A stretch of 64,000 nt of DNA from Sphingomonas sp. PAMC 26621 (GCF_000251145.1 NZ_AIDW01000037.1:1-64000); one strand, 5' to 3'. Shown: positions 34,503-43,949, counted from the stretch's first letter. The notes: generated from the sequence alone by a model not told the origin. Numbers and translations are program-made.

Positions 34503-35774
34503 ATGTCGCAATCCAGCCGTATCCTGTTGTCGCTCGTCCTCGGGCTTGCCGTCGGCGCCATGCTGGCGGGCTGGGCACCCGGCGCGGTGCCGGTGACGGT
34601 CGCGGTGGCCGGGCCGATCGGGACCGCGTGGCTCAATGCGTTGCAAATGACCGTGCTGCCGCTGGTCTTCTCGCTGCTCGTCACCGGGATCGCCGCGACC
34701 GCAGAGGCGGCGCGGAGCGGCGCGGTCGCGGCGCGCGCGATCGCGCTGATCCTGTGCGTCATGGTGTTCAGCGCGGTGATGGCGGCGATCCTGACGCCGC
34801 TGTTCCTGCAACTCGCGCCGATGCCGACCGCCTCGGGTACAGCGCTACGCGCCGCGCTCGCGGGGGCAGCACCCGCCGGGGCGGTGCCGCCGCTCGGGGA
34901 ATTCCTTGCGGGCATGGTGCCGAGCAACGTCGTCGCGGCGGCGGCGAACGGCGGGTTCCTGTCGCTGATCCTGTTCGCGCTCGTCTTCGCCTTCGCGCTC
35001 GCGCGGATCGCGCCCGAGCAGCGCGCGCTGCTGACCAGCTTCTTCGCCGCGATCCGCGACACGATGCTTGTGGTGATCGGGTGGATCATCTGGATCGCAC
35101 CGATCGGCGTGTTCGCGCTCGCGGTGACGGTCGCCGCCAAGACCGGGACCGCCGCGGTCGGCGCGCTGCTCCATTACATCGTGACGGTGTCGAGCGTCGG
35201 GGTTATCGTCTCGCTGTTCGCCTTCCCGCTCGCGGTGCTGGGCGGGCGCGTTGCGCTGCTGCGGTTCGTGCGCGGGGCCGCGCCCGTTCTGGCGGTGGCA
35301 ATGAGCACACAGTCCTCGCTCGCCAGCCTGCCCGCGATGTTGCGCATTTCGGAGGAGATGGGCGTCCCCGTGGCGACCTCGGGCGTTGTGCTCCCCATCG
35401 CCGTGGCGATGCTGCGCGCGACCGGGCCGGCGATGAACCTCGCGGTCGCGATCTATGTCGCCAACTGGTTCGGCGTGCCCATGAGCTTCGCGACGCTGTG
35501 CGCGGGGACGGCGGTGGCGGTGCTGACGTCGCTCGGCTCGGTCAGCCTGCCCGGACAGATCAGCTTCATCGGCGCGATTTCGCCGATCGCGGTGACGCTG
35601 GGCGTGCCGATCGCGCCGCTCGGGTTGCTGGTGGCGGTCGAGACGATCCCGGACATCTTCCGCACGATGGGGAATGTCGTGATGGATCTGGCGGTGACGT
35701 TGACCGTCGGCGCGCGGAGTGCGCCGGTGGCGACGGACAGCGCGGATGCGCTGTTGCACGAGGGGGCGGCTTAG
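34503..35774 (+). CDS. Dicarboxylate/amino acid:cation symporter (DAACS)
   Basis: 423 aa starting at ATG 34503 (AAAAGGGCCT ahead). Eight helices with two hairpin loops: NALQMTVLPLVFSLLVTGIA, STQSSLASLPAML (the serine-rich HP1 hairpin), LPIAVAMLRATGPAMNLAVA (NMD-type substrate helix, here with M-N-L), and SLGSVSLPGQISFIGAI (HP2). Glutamate, aspartate or C4 dicarboxylates with Na+ or H+ are likely substrates. Monocistronic. Confidence 0.9.
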   Translation: MSQSSRILLSLVLGLAVGAMLAGWAPGAVPVTVAVAGPIGTAWLNALQMTVLPLVFSLLVTGIAATAEAARSGAVAARAIALILCVMVFSAVMAAILTPLFLQLAPMPTASGTALRAALAGAAPAGAVPPLGEFLAGMVPSNVVAAAANGGFLSLILFALVFAFALARIAPEQRALLTSFFAAIRDTMLVVIGWIIWIAPIGVFALAVTVAAKTGTAAVGALLHYIVTVSSVGVIVSLFAFPLAVLGGRVALLRFVRGAAPVLAVAMSTQSSLASLPAMLRISEEMGVPVATSGVVLPIAVAMLRATGPAMNLAVAIYVANWFGVPMSFATLCAGTAVAVLTSLGSVSLPGQISFIGAISPIAVTLGVPIAPLGLLVAVETIPDIFRTMGNVVMDLAVTLTVGARSAPVATDSADALLHEGAA

Positions 35775-35790
35775 AGGTTTACCCGAGGTG

Positions 35791-35867
35791 TTTTCCCGCG
35801 CAGGCGGGAATCCAGGGCAACGGGCAGGAACGCGTGCAACTCTGGGCTCCTGCCTGCGCAGGAGCAC
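35791..35867. repeat. Paired REP-like palindrome 3
   Basis: Two short palindromes, one with CCCGCGCAGGCGGG (35795-35808) and one CTCCTGCCTGCGCAGGAG (35847-35864), lie in opposite orientation between the convergent symporter and NnrU genes. They differ from pairs 1, 2 and 4. Confidence 0.75.
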
Positions 35868-35873
35868 ATTGGC

Positions 35874-36569
35874 CTACCGATACACCCAGTGCCACACCCC
35901 CGCCGCGATCCCCGCCAGCGGCAGATGCGCCCAGGTCGCGACAAGCCAGATCACCACGCCGCCTGCGATGTCATGCGGGCGAAACCCGCCGAACTTCGCC
36001 CGCCGCTGCGCGATCGCGACGAACGGCCAGTAGCTCGTCTTGCGCTCCCAGTCGCGCCACAGCTCGGGCTGGAGCGATTCCTTCTTGCGGTCCTGCAGCG
36101 CCGCACCGACCAGCGCGAGGACGATGATCGCGACCGCGACGATGATGTTCGCCGCGATCGGATAGACCGCGATATGGCACAGCCCCCACAAGGCGAACGC
36201 CCACATCATCGGATGGCGCGTGATCGCGAACACGCCCCGCGCCGTGGCGGGCGCGGCGGTGGCGGGTTTGCCGGGGAGCGCGGGATTCCCGAGGAGCGAC
36301 CCCATCAGCAGGATGCTCGCGACCAGCATGACGAGCGTGACCGGACCCCAGATCCCCTCGCCCACCGCCCACCACGGCGCGGTAGCGGGCGCGGTCTGGT
36401 AGCTGTGCGCGAGCCAGCCGAGCGTCGCGAAGGCGACGAGCGAATAGAGTCCGAGGAACCCGTTCGCACCGACCGCGCGCACGATCGGCGCGCGGAGCGG
36501 ATGCGACAGCAGGAAGTGCGAGCCGACGAACGCCGCCGCGCTCGCGAGAACCAATTGCGTGCCGTCCAT
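35874..36569 (-). CDS. NnrU-family membrane protein
   Basis: 231 aa from ATG 36569. Six or so helices with family blocks LASAAAFVGSHFLLSHPLRA, LVAFATLGWLAHSY, then ITRHPMMWAFALWGLCHI, the H-P-x-x-x-x-x-x-L-W pattern shared with isoprenylcysteine methyltransferase-like proteins, and ALQDRKK. NnrU was linked to denitrification in rhodobacteria, but here no such genes are near. Upstream codons to 36770 run back into the POT transporter gene in another frame and are not used. Confidence 0.88.
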   Translation of the reverse strand: MDGTQLVLASAAAFVGSHFLLSHPLRAPIVRAVGANGFLGLYSLVAFATLGWLAHSYQTAPATAPWWAVGEGIWGPVTLVMLVASILLMGSLLGNPALPGKPATAAPATARGVFAITRHPMMWAFALWGLCHIAVYPIAANIIVAVAIIVLALVGAALQDRKKESLQPELWRDWERKTSYWPFVAIAQRRAKFGGFRPHDIAGGVVIWLVATWAHLPLAGIAAGVWHWVYR

Positions 36570-36582
36570 CCCGTACCCCCGG

Positions 36583-38376
36583 TTATTTGACCCCGTGCAT
36601 CCACTTCTTGAGCGGCCAGGACAGGACCAGCAATAGCACGCCAAGCGCGATCGCGACCTGCGCAATCGTCGTGAACGTGCCGGTATAGGTATCGAGGCTG
36701 ACCTTGAGGTTGGTGACCTGCCCGCCGACCGTGTCGACGCTGGCGAACTGCGCGACGATCCCAGCGACATATTGCGCGCAGGAGATCGAGAGGAACCACA
36801 CGCCCATCATCAGCCCGACGATCCGCGCGATCGACAGCTTGGTGATCATCGACAGCCCGACCGGCGAAATGCACAGTTCAGCCAGCGAGTGGATCAGGTA
36901 CAGCCCCGCGAGCCACCAGATGCCGACCTGGAAGCCCGGCCCGGCAAAGCCCGCACCCAGCACGAGGAACAGGAAACCCGCCCCGACGCCGATCAGCGCA
37001 ATCCCGAACTTGACCGGGATCGATGGCTCGAGCCCGCGCTTGGCGAGACCGGTCCACAGGATGCTCATGATCGGCGCGAGCGTCACGATGAAGAAGGCGT
37101 TGAAGAACTGCGTCTGCGGCGCGGAGATCGCGAAATTGCCGAACAGGCGCAGGTCGGTGTTGCGATCCGCGAACAGCGTCAGCGACGAGCCTGCCTGCTC
37201 GAACAGCGTCCAGAACACGACGTTGAAGACGATCAACACCATCGCCGCGAGCATCATCTGGAACTCGCGCTTGTCGCCGATCACGAACGACCAGATCAGG
37301 ATGCCCGGGATCGCGATGAGGAACGTGCCGAACAGCAGCTTGCCCATCAGCGAGAGCGACGCGAGATAACCGACGAAGCCCGACCCCGGCACCGGCGGCA
37401 CCGAGTTCATGAGGTTGACGAACAGGAAGTACAGCACCGGCACCGCGATCAGCGCGCCGATGAAGATCGGGATCGTGCGGTCCGGTCCGCTGCGGACCGG
37501 GGGCTCGCCATAGCCGTTGAGCTTGCCGCCATCGAACTGGATCAGCGTGAACGAGATCAGCATGCCGATTGCGGCGAGGCCGAAGCCCGCCCACCAGCCG
37601 ATCGTCTCGGCGAGGATCGGGCACAGGATCTGCGAGCCGAGCGACCCGAGGTTGATCCCCATGTAGAAGATGGTGAAGCCGGAATCGCGGCGTCGGTCGC
37701 CCTGCGCGTAGAGTTCGCCGACCATTGTCGAGATGTTGGGCTTGAAGAAGCCGTTGCCGACCGAGACGAGGCTGAGCGCGATCAGCATGATCGTGACGAA
37801 CAGCGGGCTGCGCTCGGCATCCGACTTGAAGCCGTCCTTGGCGATCGTCCGCGCGGTGCTGCCGTCGGGGGCGAGCAGCGAGACGGTGCCGTCGTCATTG
37901 CCCTTCACCTGCAGGCGCTTGCCCTGGTCGGTGATGAAGCGCTGCTCGGTCCCGGCCTTTGATTCGACCGTGACAGTGTAGCGCTGCCCGTCGATCGTCG
38001 CGAACGGCACCGCGGTCTGCCCGCCGAAGCAGAGCGTAAAATAGCCGACCGCCATCATGATCGCGCCGAACTTTACCGAGCGCTTGGAGCCGAGATACTG
38101 GTCGGCGAGATACCCGCCGACCAGCGGGGTCAGATACACCAGCGCGGTGAACCCGCCGTAGAGCCCCGTTGCGGCGCGATCGCCGAAAACAAAATGCTTG
38201 GTGAGATACAGCGTGAGCAACGCACGCATGCCGTAATAGCCAAAGCGCTCCCACATCTCGGTGGTGAACAGCCGCGCGAGCTGGCGCGGGTGGCCGAACC
38301 ACGTCTCGCCCGCCGCCGGATTGACATGCGTGATATCCGGCTCGCGCGGAGTATCCGCGGTCGGGGTGTCCACCAT
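36583..38376 (-). CDS. POT/PTR2 peptide:proton symporter with a large loop
   Basis: 597 aa. LFTTEMWERFGYYGMRALLT is the E-x-x-E-R-F-x-x-Y-x-x-like PTR2 signature carrying proton-coupling Glu/Arg; FKPNISTMVGELY is the second signature. It imports di- or tripeptides. Between about residues 120 and 190, after FTLCFGGQTAV, is a hydrophilic beta-rich insert (TIDGQRYTVTVESKAGTEQR, DDGTVSLLAPDGSTAR), unlike the short loop of standard members, possibly periplasmic. Four codons upstream is an alternative start. Confidence 0.93.
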   Translation of the reverse strand: MVDTPTADTPREPDITHVNPAAGETWFGHPRQLARLFTTEMWERFGYYGMRALLTLYLTKHFVFGDRAATGLYGGFTALVYLTPLVGGYLADQYLGSKRSVKFGAIMMAVGYFTLCFGGQTAVPFATIDGQRYTVTVESKAGTEQRFITDQGKRLQVKGNDDGTVSLLAPDGSTARTIAKDGFKSDAERSPLFVTIMLIALSLVSVGNGFFKPNISTMVGELYAQGDRRRDSGFTIFYMGINLGSLGSQILCPILAETIGWWAGFGLAAIGMLISFTLIQFDGGKLNGYGEPPVRSGPDRTIPIFIGALIAVPVLYFLFVNLMNSVPPVPGSGFVGYLASLSLMGKLLFGTFLIAIPGILIWSFVIGDKREFQMMLAAMVLIVFNVVFWTLFEQAGSSLTLFADRNTDLRLFGNFAISAPQTQFFNAFFIVTLAPIMSILWTGLAKRGLEPSIPVKFGIALIGVGAGFLFLVLGAGFAGPGFQVGIWWLAGLYLIHSLAELCISPVGLSMITKLSIARIVGLMMGVWFLSISCAQYVAGIVAQFASVDTVGGQVTNLKVSLDTYTGTFTTIAQVAIALGVLLLVLSWPLKKWMHGVK

Positions 38377-38493
38377 GTACAAACTCCTGAAAACGGTCGG
38401 GGCGCCGACGGATGCGGCGCGGTTGGTTGCGGGCGAGACTAACGCCAATCGCGGGTGTGTAAATATCCGCCGTGTCCCGCTAAAGGGCAATCC

Positions 38494-39072
38494 ATGTTCA
38501 ATGACCGCACAACCCCGCTCTCGCTCCTCGCCACGCGCCGCTCGGGCAAGCCACGCGACCTGGTCGCGCCGGGCCCCGACGCCGCCGAGCTCGAGACGAT
38601 CCTGACGATCGCGGCACGCACGCCCGATCATGGCAAGCTCGCGCCGTGGCGCTTCGTCGTGGTCGCGCCGGAGCAGCGCGCGGCGCTGGCCGAGGTCATC
38701 ACCACCGCCTATCGCGCCGAACGCCCGCAGGCCGGCGCGACCGAGATCGCGGCGCTGGTGCAGTTCGCCGAACAGGCGCCGACGCTCGTCGTCGTGCTCT
38801 CGTCGCCCAAGACCGAAAGCCATATTCCTTTGTGGGAACAGGAATTGTCGGCAGGTGCCTCGTGCATGAACCTGCTCCACGCGACGCATGCGCTCGGCTA
38901 TGCCGGCGGGTGGCTCACAGGCTGGCCGAGCTATTCGACCGCGGTGCGCGATGCGTTCGGCGCGGATCCCGAACGGATCGCCGGGTTCATGTTCCTCGGG
39001 ACGCCGTCTCGGCAATTAGACGAGCGTCCACGTCCCGATCGGCAAAACATTGTTACAAATTGGGGCGGTTGA
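38494..39072 (+). CDS. Nitroreductase-family protein (YdjA-like)
   Basis: 192 aa from ATG 38494. TRRSGKPRDLVAPGPDAAEL and RTPDHGKLAPWRFVVV hold the FMN-contacting Arg and H-x-K-L-x-P-W block typical of the short YdjA-type nitroreductases; QELSAGASCMNLLHATHALG and GGWLTGW follow. Flavin enzyme using NAD(P)H on an unknown substrate. Divergent from the POT gene. Ends 39 bases before a GntR gene. Confidence 0.92.
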   Translation: MFNDRTTPLSLLATRRSGKPRDLVAPGPDAAELETILTIAARTPDHGKLAPWRFVVVAPEQRAALAEVITTAYRAERPQAGATEIAALVQFAEQAPTLVVVLSSPKTESHIPLWEQELSAGASCMNLLHATHALGYAGGWLTGWPSYSTAVRDAFGADPERIAGFMFLGTPSRQLDERPRPDRQNIVTNWGG

Positions 39073-39111
39073 GAGACTGGACATTTCGCACTAGTGGTGT
39101 ATTAAAGCAGC

Positions 39112-39468
39112 ATGACAGCCCTGAACAGCGAAGACTCGCCCGTTTACATCAAGCTGCGCGGGACGATCTCCGCCGCCATCCTGCGCGGGGAGTTTCGGGC
39201 GGGCGACCAGCTGCCGTCGGTCCGCGCGCTCGCCGCCGAACATGGCGCAAATCCGCTCACCGTGGCCAAGGCGTATCAGAGTTTCCAGGACGACGGCTAT
39301 GTCGAGGTGCGGCGTGGCGTCGGGATGTTCGTGCTGCCGGGCGCCGCGGAGAAACTGCGCGCTGCCGAACGCGCGCATTTCCTTGACACGAGCTGGCCGC
39401 GGATCGCGGCGCATATCGATTTGCTCGGGCTCGATGTCGCGGATCTGCTGGAGCGCGAGAAGGCCTGA
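39112..39468 (+). CDS. GntR-family regulator, YtrA type
   Basis: 118 aa. Winged helix: YIKLRGTISAAILRGEFRAG, QLPSVRALAAEHGANPLTVA (recognition helix), KAYQSFQDDGYVEVRRGVGM. Only a short helical tail (residues 80-118) follows, the mark of the YtrA subgroup, which lacks a ligand domain and usually controls a neighbouring transporter; none is adjacent here. It may regulate the nitroreductase gene with which it is probably co-transcribed. Confidence 0.9.
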   Translation: MTALNSEDSPVYIKLRGTISAAILRGEFRAGDQLPSVRALAAEHGANPLTVAKAYQSFQDDGYVEVRRGVGMFVLPGAAEKLRAAERAHFLDTSWPRIAAHIDLLGLDVADLLEREKA

Positions 39469-39495
39469 CCCTCCCCGCGATCCAGCCGGTTCCGC

Positions 39496-39903
39496 TTACT
39501 TCGACAGGCAGACGTAGGTCGTGCTGACGATGTCAGCATTGGCATTATATTCCGCAACATAGGCATTCCAGGCGGCATCATGCTTGGCCGCCGGCACGTC
39601 GACCGCCTTGGTGTGGAGCGTCAGGATCATGTCCGGCGTCGGGGCAATCGCGCGAGTCAGTGGGTTCATCGTCAGGACGCGCCCGGAACTGAAGGCGTCC
39701 GCCGTGTAGCCGTGCGACGCATACCAGCGGGCGTGATCCGCCACGGCCTTCTGGAACCCGGCGATCGAGCCCCCCGGCTTGATCTTGCTGGTGCGAACGA
39801 TCGCGGGGCTTCCGGTCGGGCAGGGATTGGCGGTCTGGGCGAGCGCGGGGCTGTCCCCCACGATGGCAATGGCAAGCGCGACCAGCGTCAAAGACACGTT
39901 CAT
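39496..39903 (-). CDS. Secreted hypothetical protein, 135 aa
   Basis: Signal peptide MNVSLTLVALAIAIVGDSPA with AQTA at the probable cleavage site. The mature part has two Cys (residues about 28 and 132) able to form a disulfide, and the segment KPGGSIAGFQKAVADHARWY, TADAFSSGRVLTM, which looks like a dimeric alpha/beta-barrel-type fold. No family is recognised with confidence. Convergent with the GntR gene. Confidence 0.7.
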   Translation of the reverse strand: MNVSLTLVALAIAIVGDSPALAQTANPCPTGSPAIVRTSKIKPGGSIAGFQKAVADHARWYASHGYTADAFSSGRVLTMNPLTRAIAPTPDMILTLHTKAVDVPAAKHDAAWNAYVAEYNANADIVSTTYVCLSK

Positions 39904-40029
39904 CGAAACGATCCTCCCATGGACCGGCTAGTCCGGCGGGCGCGTGTTACCGCGTCCGGAAGGCTTGCCGCAAGTCATATCGAAATCGTAACATTCTCTT
40001 GCCCGAGGCCGCGAACGCGACCGAGCCTA

Positions 40030-40866
40030 TTAGCGTTCCATCACCCCGAGCGCCGCAACCTCTTCCGCCGACAGCGTGATCCCGAACATCATGCTCAGCC
40101 GCAAACGGTAAACCCGCGGATCGGTGATCACCGCATTGGTCTCGTGAGCACCGGCGCGCCCGCGATAGGTCGCGTCGGTCAAGGACGCAAACCCCTTCGG
40201 CAACACGATGCTGACGATCCCCGCATGGCGAAACCGGCTGACCGGCGCGGTCGAGGTCCAGTGGTTGCTCAGCCCTAGATCGGCGTCAAACACCAGCCGC
40301 GTGTCGAAGCTGTATTGTGTCTGGAAGCCCGTCCCCGTCCCGCGCCCGTCGGTGGTCGCGGCATCGCCGTCGCGCAGCAGCATCCAGCCATGGTCGCCTG
40401 CCCGGTCGAGCCGGAACAGCGCGCCGTCGGGCGCAGTGACTTGCGCGCCGTCGATCAGCGGCATCGGCGGGGTGTAGCTGCCACCGAAGCCTGTATCGGC
40501 GATCCACTGTTCCTCGCCGAGCGTCACCAGGCTGAACGTGTGCGTCAGCGGCGGCACGTCGCTCGCAGCGATCCAGACGCGCGCGAGCAGCGGTCGCGCG
40601 TCGAACCCGAGCGCGTGCAGCGCATCGAGGAACAGCCGGTTATGCTCGAAACAATAGCCGCCGCGGCCCGCGGTGACGAGCTTGGCGAAGACGCTCGCAC
40701 TGTCGATCGCGATTCCGCGGCCGAGCAGTATGTCGAGATTCTCGAACGGGATCGCCAGCCGGTGCGCGCGCTGGAGTGCGCCCAGCCCGAGAGGGTCGAC
40801 GGAGGGCCGCGCGGGGAGATGAACGCGGGCGAAATAGGCGTCGAGGTCGAACGCGGCGTCACTCAT
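40030..40866 (-). CDS. nat: Arylamine N-acetyltransferase
   Basis: 278 aa with the catalytic triad in order: Cys72 in GRGGYCFEHN, His109 in PLTHTFSLV, Asp124 in IADTGFGG. IPFENLDILLGRG is also characteristic. It moves acetyl from acetyl-CoA to arylamines or hydrazines. Its ATG overlaps the stop of the acyl-CoA dehydrogenase gene by four bases, implying co-transcription. Confidence 0.95.
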   Translation of the reverse strand: MSDAAFDLDAYFARVHLPARPSVDPLGLGALQRAHRLAIPFENLDILLGRGIAIDSASVFAKLVTAGRGGYCFEHNRLFLDALHALGFDARPLLARVWIAASDVPPLTHTFSLVTLGEEQWIADTGFGGSYTPPMPLIDGAQVTAPDGALFRLDRAGDHGWMLLRDGDAATTDGRGTGTGFQTQYSFDTRLVFDADLGLSNHWTSTAPVSRFRHAGIVSIVLPKGFASLTDATYRGRAGAHETNAVITDPRVYRLRLSMMFGITLSAEEVAALGVMER

Positions 40867-42593
40867 GCCGCGAACGCTTCGGGCGCGATCGAGTACAGCA
40901 CGCTCGCATCCGCCATCGCGGCGGCCTTGAGCCCCATTGCCTCGGGGACGATCTGCGCGACGTAGAAGCGCGCGGCGGCGACCTTCATGCTCAGGAAATC
41001 ACGGTCGCCCTCGGCGTCCACCGCGATCCGGCCCTGCCGTTCCATCAGCCAGCCACACACTGCGACCGACAGCATCGTCAGGAACGGATAGCTCGCGGCG
41101 AGCTTGTCGTCGGCGTCGAGTGTGGCCAAGCGCCGCCCGACTTCGTCGCACACGTCGATTAGCGCGTTGAGCCCGCTGTCCTGCGCCTCGGCGCGCATGT
41201 CGGCAATGAGGCGGGCGAACACGCCGCCATTGTCCATCGAAAGCTTGCGCCCGACCAGATCCGCCGCCTGAATCCCGTTGGTGCCCTCGTAGATCGGGGT
41301 GATGCGCGCATCGCGGAAGAACTGCGCCGCGCCGGTTTCCTCGACATAGCCCATCCCGCCGTGGATCTGAATCCCGAGGCTCGCGACCTCGTTGCCGAGA
41401 TCGGTGCCGTGCGCCTTGGCGAGCGGGGTCAGGATATCGAGCCGCTCCTGCCCGCCCGCTTCGTTCAGAGTCGCGCGGTCGACCTGCGACGCGGCGTAAT
41501 AGACGAGTGCACGCGCCGCCTGGGTCTGCGCCTTCATGCGGAGCAGCATGCGGCGGACGTCGGGATGCTCGACGATGCGGACGGGTTCGGCATTGCCCGA
41601 CCCCGCGCGCGCCGACTGGACCCGGTCGAGCGCATAGCCGACCGCCGCCTGCGTCGCCGCCTCGGCGACCTGGACGCCCTGGAGGCCGACGTTGAGCCGC
41701 GCGTTGTTCATCATCGTGAACATCGCCCGGATGCCGCCGAACTCGGCCCCGATCAGCTCGCCGACGCAATCGTCCTGGTCGCCGAAGCTGAGAACGCAGG
41801 TCGGGGACGCGTGGAGGCCCATCTTATGCTCGATCGAGACGACGCGGACGTCGTTGAAGTCGCCGGGGTTTCCGTCCGCATCGAGGCGGAATTTGGGGAC
41901 CAGGAACAGCGAGATGCCCTTGGTCCCGGCGGGCGCGCCGGGGGTGCGCGCGAGGACGAGGTGGACGATGTTGGGCGCCATGTCGTGATCGCCGAACGAG
42001 ATGTAGATCTTGGTGCCCTTGATCAGGAATTTCCCGTCGCCGTGCGGGGTGGCGGTGGTCCGCAAGGCCCCGACGTCGGAGCCCGCCTGCGGCTCGGTCA
42101 GGTTCATCGTGCCGGTCCATTCGCCGGTCGCGAGGTGCGGGAGGTACAGCGCCTGCTGCTCGGGCGAGCCGTGATGCGCGAGCGCCTCGATTGCGCCGAC
42201 CGTCAGCGTAGGCGCGAGCGCGAAGCCCATGTTGGCCGCGCCCAGCGTATCGAGCACCGCGGTCTGGATTGCGAACGGAAGCCCCTGCCCGCCGAATTCT
42301 TCCGGAACGCCGATCGTGCCCCAGCCGCCCTCGACGTAATCGTGATACGCCTTGATGAAGCCATCGGGCATGACGACGCCTTCGGGGGTCCATTTCGCGC
42401 CGACCGTGTCGCCGGTCCGGAGCAGCGGCGCCCATTCGCCCACCGCCAGTTGCCCGACGCCTTCGAGCACCGCATCGACGACGTCGTCGCTGGCGGCGGC
42501 GAACCGTTCGGTCGCGGCGAGATCGGCAATCCCGACGATATGGTCGAGCACGAAACGCTGGTCGGCGGTGGCTGGAGTGAACACGGGCGGCAT
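40863..42593 (-). CDS. Acyl-CoA dehydrogenase, long form
   Basis: 576 aa from ATG 42593. FAD and substrate motifs: FGGQGLPFAIQTAVLD, MNLTEPQAGSDVGAL, GTKIYISFGDHD, GIQIHGGMGYVEETGAAQFF, and catalytic Glu in ITPIYEGTNGIQAAD. The extra C-terminal 130 residues place it with the approximately 600-aa acyl-CoA dehydrogenases that include methylthiopropanoyl-CoA dehydrogenase (DmdC); exact substrate unknown. First gene of a two-gene operon with nat. Confidence 0.94.
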   Translation of the reverse strand: MPPVFTPATADQRFVLDHIVGIADLAATERFAAASDDVVDAVLEGVGQLAVGEWAPLLRTGDTVGAKWTPEGVVMPDGFIKAYHDYVEGGWGTIGVPEEFGGQGLPFAIQTAVLDTLGAANMGFALAPTLTVGAIEALAHHGSPEQQALYLPHLATGEWTGTMNLTEPQAGSDVGALRTTATPHGDGKFLIKGTKIYISFGDHDMAPNIVHLVLARTPGAPAGTKGISLFLVPKFRLDADGNPGDFNDVRVVSIEHKMGLHASPTCVLSFGDQDDCVGELIGAEFGGIRAMFTMMNNARLNVGLQGVQVAEAATQAAVGYALDRVQSARAGSGNAEPVRIVEHPDVRRMLLRMKAQTQAARALVYYAASQVDRATLNEAGGQERLDILTPLAKAHGTDLGNEVASLGIQIHGGMGYVEETGAAQFFRDARITPIYEGTNGIQAADLVGRKLSMDNGGVFARLIADMRAEAQDSGLNALIDVCDEVGRRLATLDADDKLAASYPFLTMLSVAVCGWLMERQGRIAVDAEGDRDFLSMKVAAARFYVAQIVPEAMGLKAAAMADASVLYSIAPEAFAA

Positions 42594-42631
42594 CCTCTTA
42601 TCGCGCAGGTTTGTGGCGGCTATAGCGCCGC

Positions 42632-43705
42632 ATGATGACCGCGCCAAACCCGCCGATGCAGACGCGAACCTTACCCTACGGTGCCGTAGCGATCGCGGAG
42701 GCCGCCGCGCTGATTCGCGCCGGGCAACCGGTCGCGATCCCGAGCGAGACGGTCTACGGACTCGCCGCCGACGCGACCGACTCGGGCGCGGTCGCGCGAA
42801 TCTATGCGGCCAAGGGGCGGCCGAGCTTCAACCCGCTGATCGTCCATGTGCTCGATCTGGCGGCGGCGGAGCGGATCGCGGTGTTCGATGCGACCGCGCG
42901 GGCTTTGGCGGCGGCGTTCTGGCCGGGGCCGCTGACGTTGGTGTTGCCGGTGCGGCCTGATGGAGGGATCGCATCGCTGGTGACCGCGGGGCTGGACACG
43001 ATCGCGATCCGTGTCCCTGCGCACCGCGCGATGCGCGCGCTGATCGCGGCGGCGGGGGTGCCGCTGGCTGCGCCCTCGGCCAATGCGAGCGGTGCGATCA
43101 GCCCGACGCGCGCGGCGCATGTTGTGGCGTCGCTGGGCGGACGGATCGCGCTGGTGGTGGATGATGGCGCGACGGCGGCTGGGGTTGAGTCGACGATTAT
43201 TGCGGGATTGCAGGTGTTGCGGCCGGGGCCGGTGACGGCGGAGGATCTTGCGCGGTTCGGGGATAATCCCCCCGCACCCCCATTGCACTTCCCCGGCGAA
43301 GGCCGGGGCCCAGTCGAGGGCGATCTGCAAGCGAGTGCCGCGCTCTCTTCCGACCCGGCCAGTCCTGGGCCCCGGCCTTCGCCGGGGAAGCAAGGAAAAG
43401 AGGGGGAGGCGGCAATCATCACCGCACCGGGCCAGCTTGCAAGTCATTATGCGCCGAACAAGCCGCTCCGGTTGAACGCGACCGAAGCCGAGGCAGACGA
43501 ATATCTCATCGGGTTCGGCGCGATTGACGGCGACACGTCGCTATCGGCGCACGGCGATATGACCGAGGCGGCTGCAAAGCTGTTCGATGCGTTGCACCTT
43601 GCCGATGGTTCTGACCGTGTGCGGATCGCGATTGCTGCGATCCCGCTCGACGGGATCGGCACGGCGATCAACGATCGCCTGCGTCGCGCAGCGCATCGGG
43701 ACTAG
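42632..43705 (+). CDS. tsaC: L-threonylcarbamoyladenylate synthase (Sua5 type) with REP-encoded insert
   Basis: 357 aa. The YrdC domain fills residues 15-200: AIPSETVYGLAADA, KGRPSFNPLI, FWPGPLTLVLP, PSANASGAISPT. The Sua5 C-terminal domain starts at about 262 with TAPGQLASHYAP. It makes threonylcarbamoyl-AMP for tRNA t6A37. Between the domains, residues 219-254 are encoded by a complete REP pair (43288-43390) that keeps the frame, giving HFPGEGRGPVEGD and GPRPSPGKQ. The linker is usually short, so the insert is probably tolerated as a flexible loop. Two adjacent ATGs could start it. Confidence 0.94.
   Translation: MMTAPNPPMQTRTLPYGAVAIAEAAALIRAGQPVAIPSETVYGLAADATDSGAVARIYAAKGRPSFNPLIVHVLDLAAAERIAVFDATARALAAAFWPGPLTLVLPVRPDGGIASLVTAGLDTIAIRVPAHRAMRALIAAAGVPLAAPSANASGAISPTRAAHVVASLGGRIALVVDDGATAAGVESTIIAGLQVLRPGPVTAEDLARFGDNPPAPPLHFPGEGRGPVEGDLQASAALSSDPASPGPRPSPGKQGKEGEAAIITAPGQLASHYAPNKPLRLNATEAEADEYLIGFGAIDGDTSLSAHGDMTEAAAKLFDALHLADGSDRVRIAIAAIPLDGIGTAINDRLRRAAHRD
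43288..43390. repeat. REP pair 4, inside the tsaC coding sequence
   Basis: Arms 43288-43313 and 43365-43390 are exact 26-base reverse complements. The spacer (GAGGGCGATCTGCAAGCG and beyond) is nearly the same as that of the pair at 43759, so the two are recent copies about 470 bases apart. Confidence 0.95.
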
Positions 43706-43758
43706 CCGTCGCCCGCTGCAGGCCGGTTTGGGGGGGAGTGCCGCAATACCTCCGTGCG

Positions 43759-43861
43759 CTTCCCCGGCGAAGGCCGGGGCCCAGGAGAGGGCGATCTGCA
43801 AGCGGGGGCTGCGCTCTCTTCCAACCGGCTCGCTCCTGGGCCCCGGCCTTCGCCGGGGAAG
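43759..43861. repeat. REP pair 5, between tsaC and msrA
   Basis: Arms 43759-43784 and 43836-43861 are exact 26-base reverse complements; total length 103 bases, same as the intragenic copy. It lies between two convergent genes. Confidence 0.95.
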
Positions 43862-43949
43862 CAAGAAAAGAAGGGGGCGCGGCGAGCACTTATCACCTTC
43901 GCCACACGCCAAGCCGGCGGGAGCGTCCTGCCCCCGCCCACAGTCCGCG

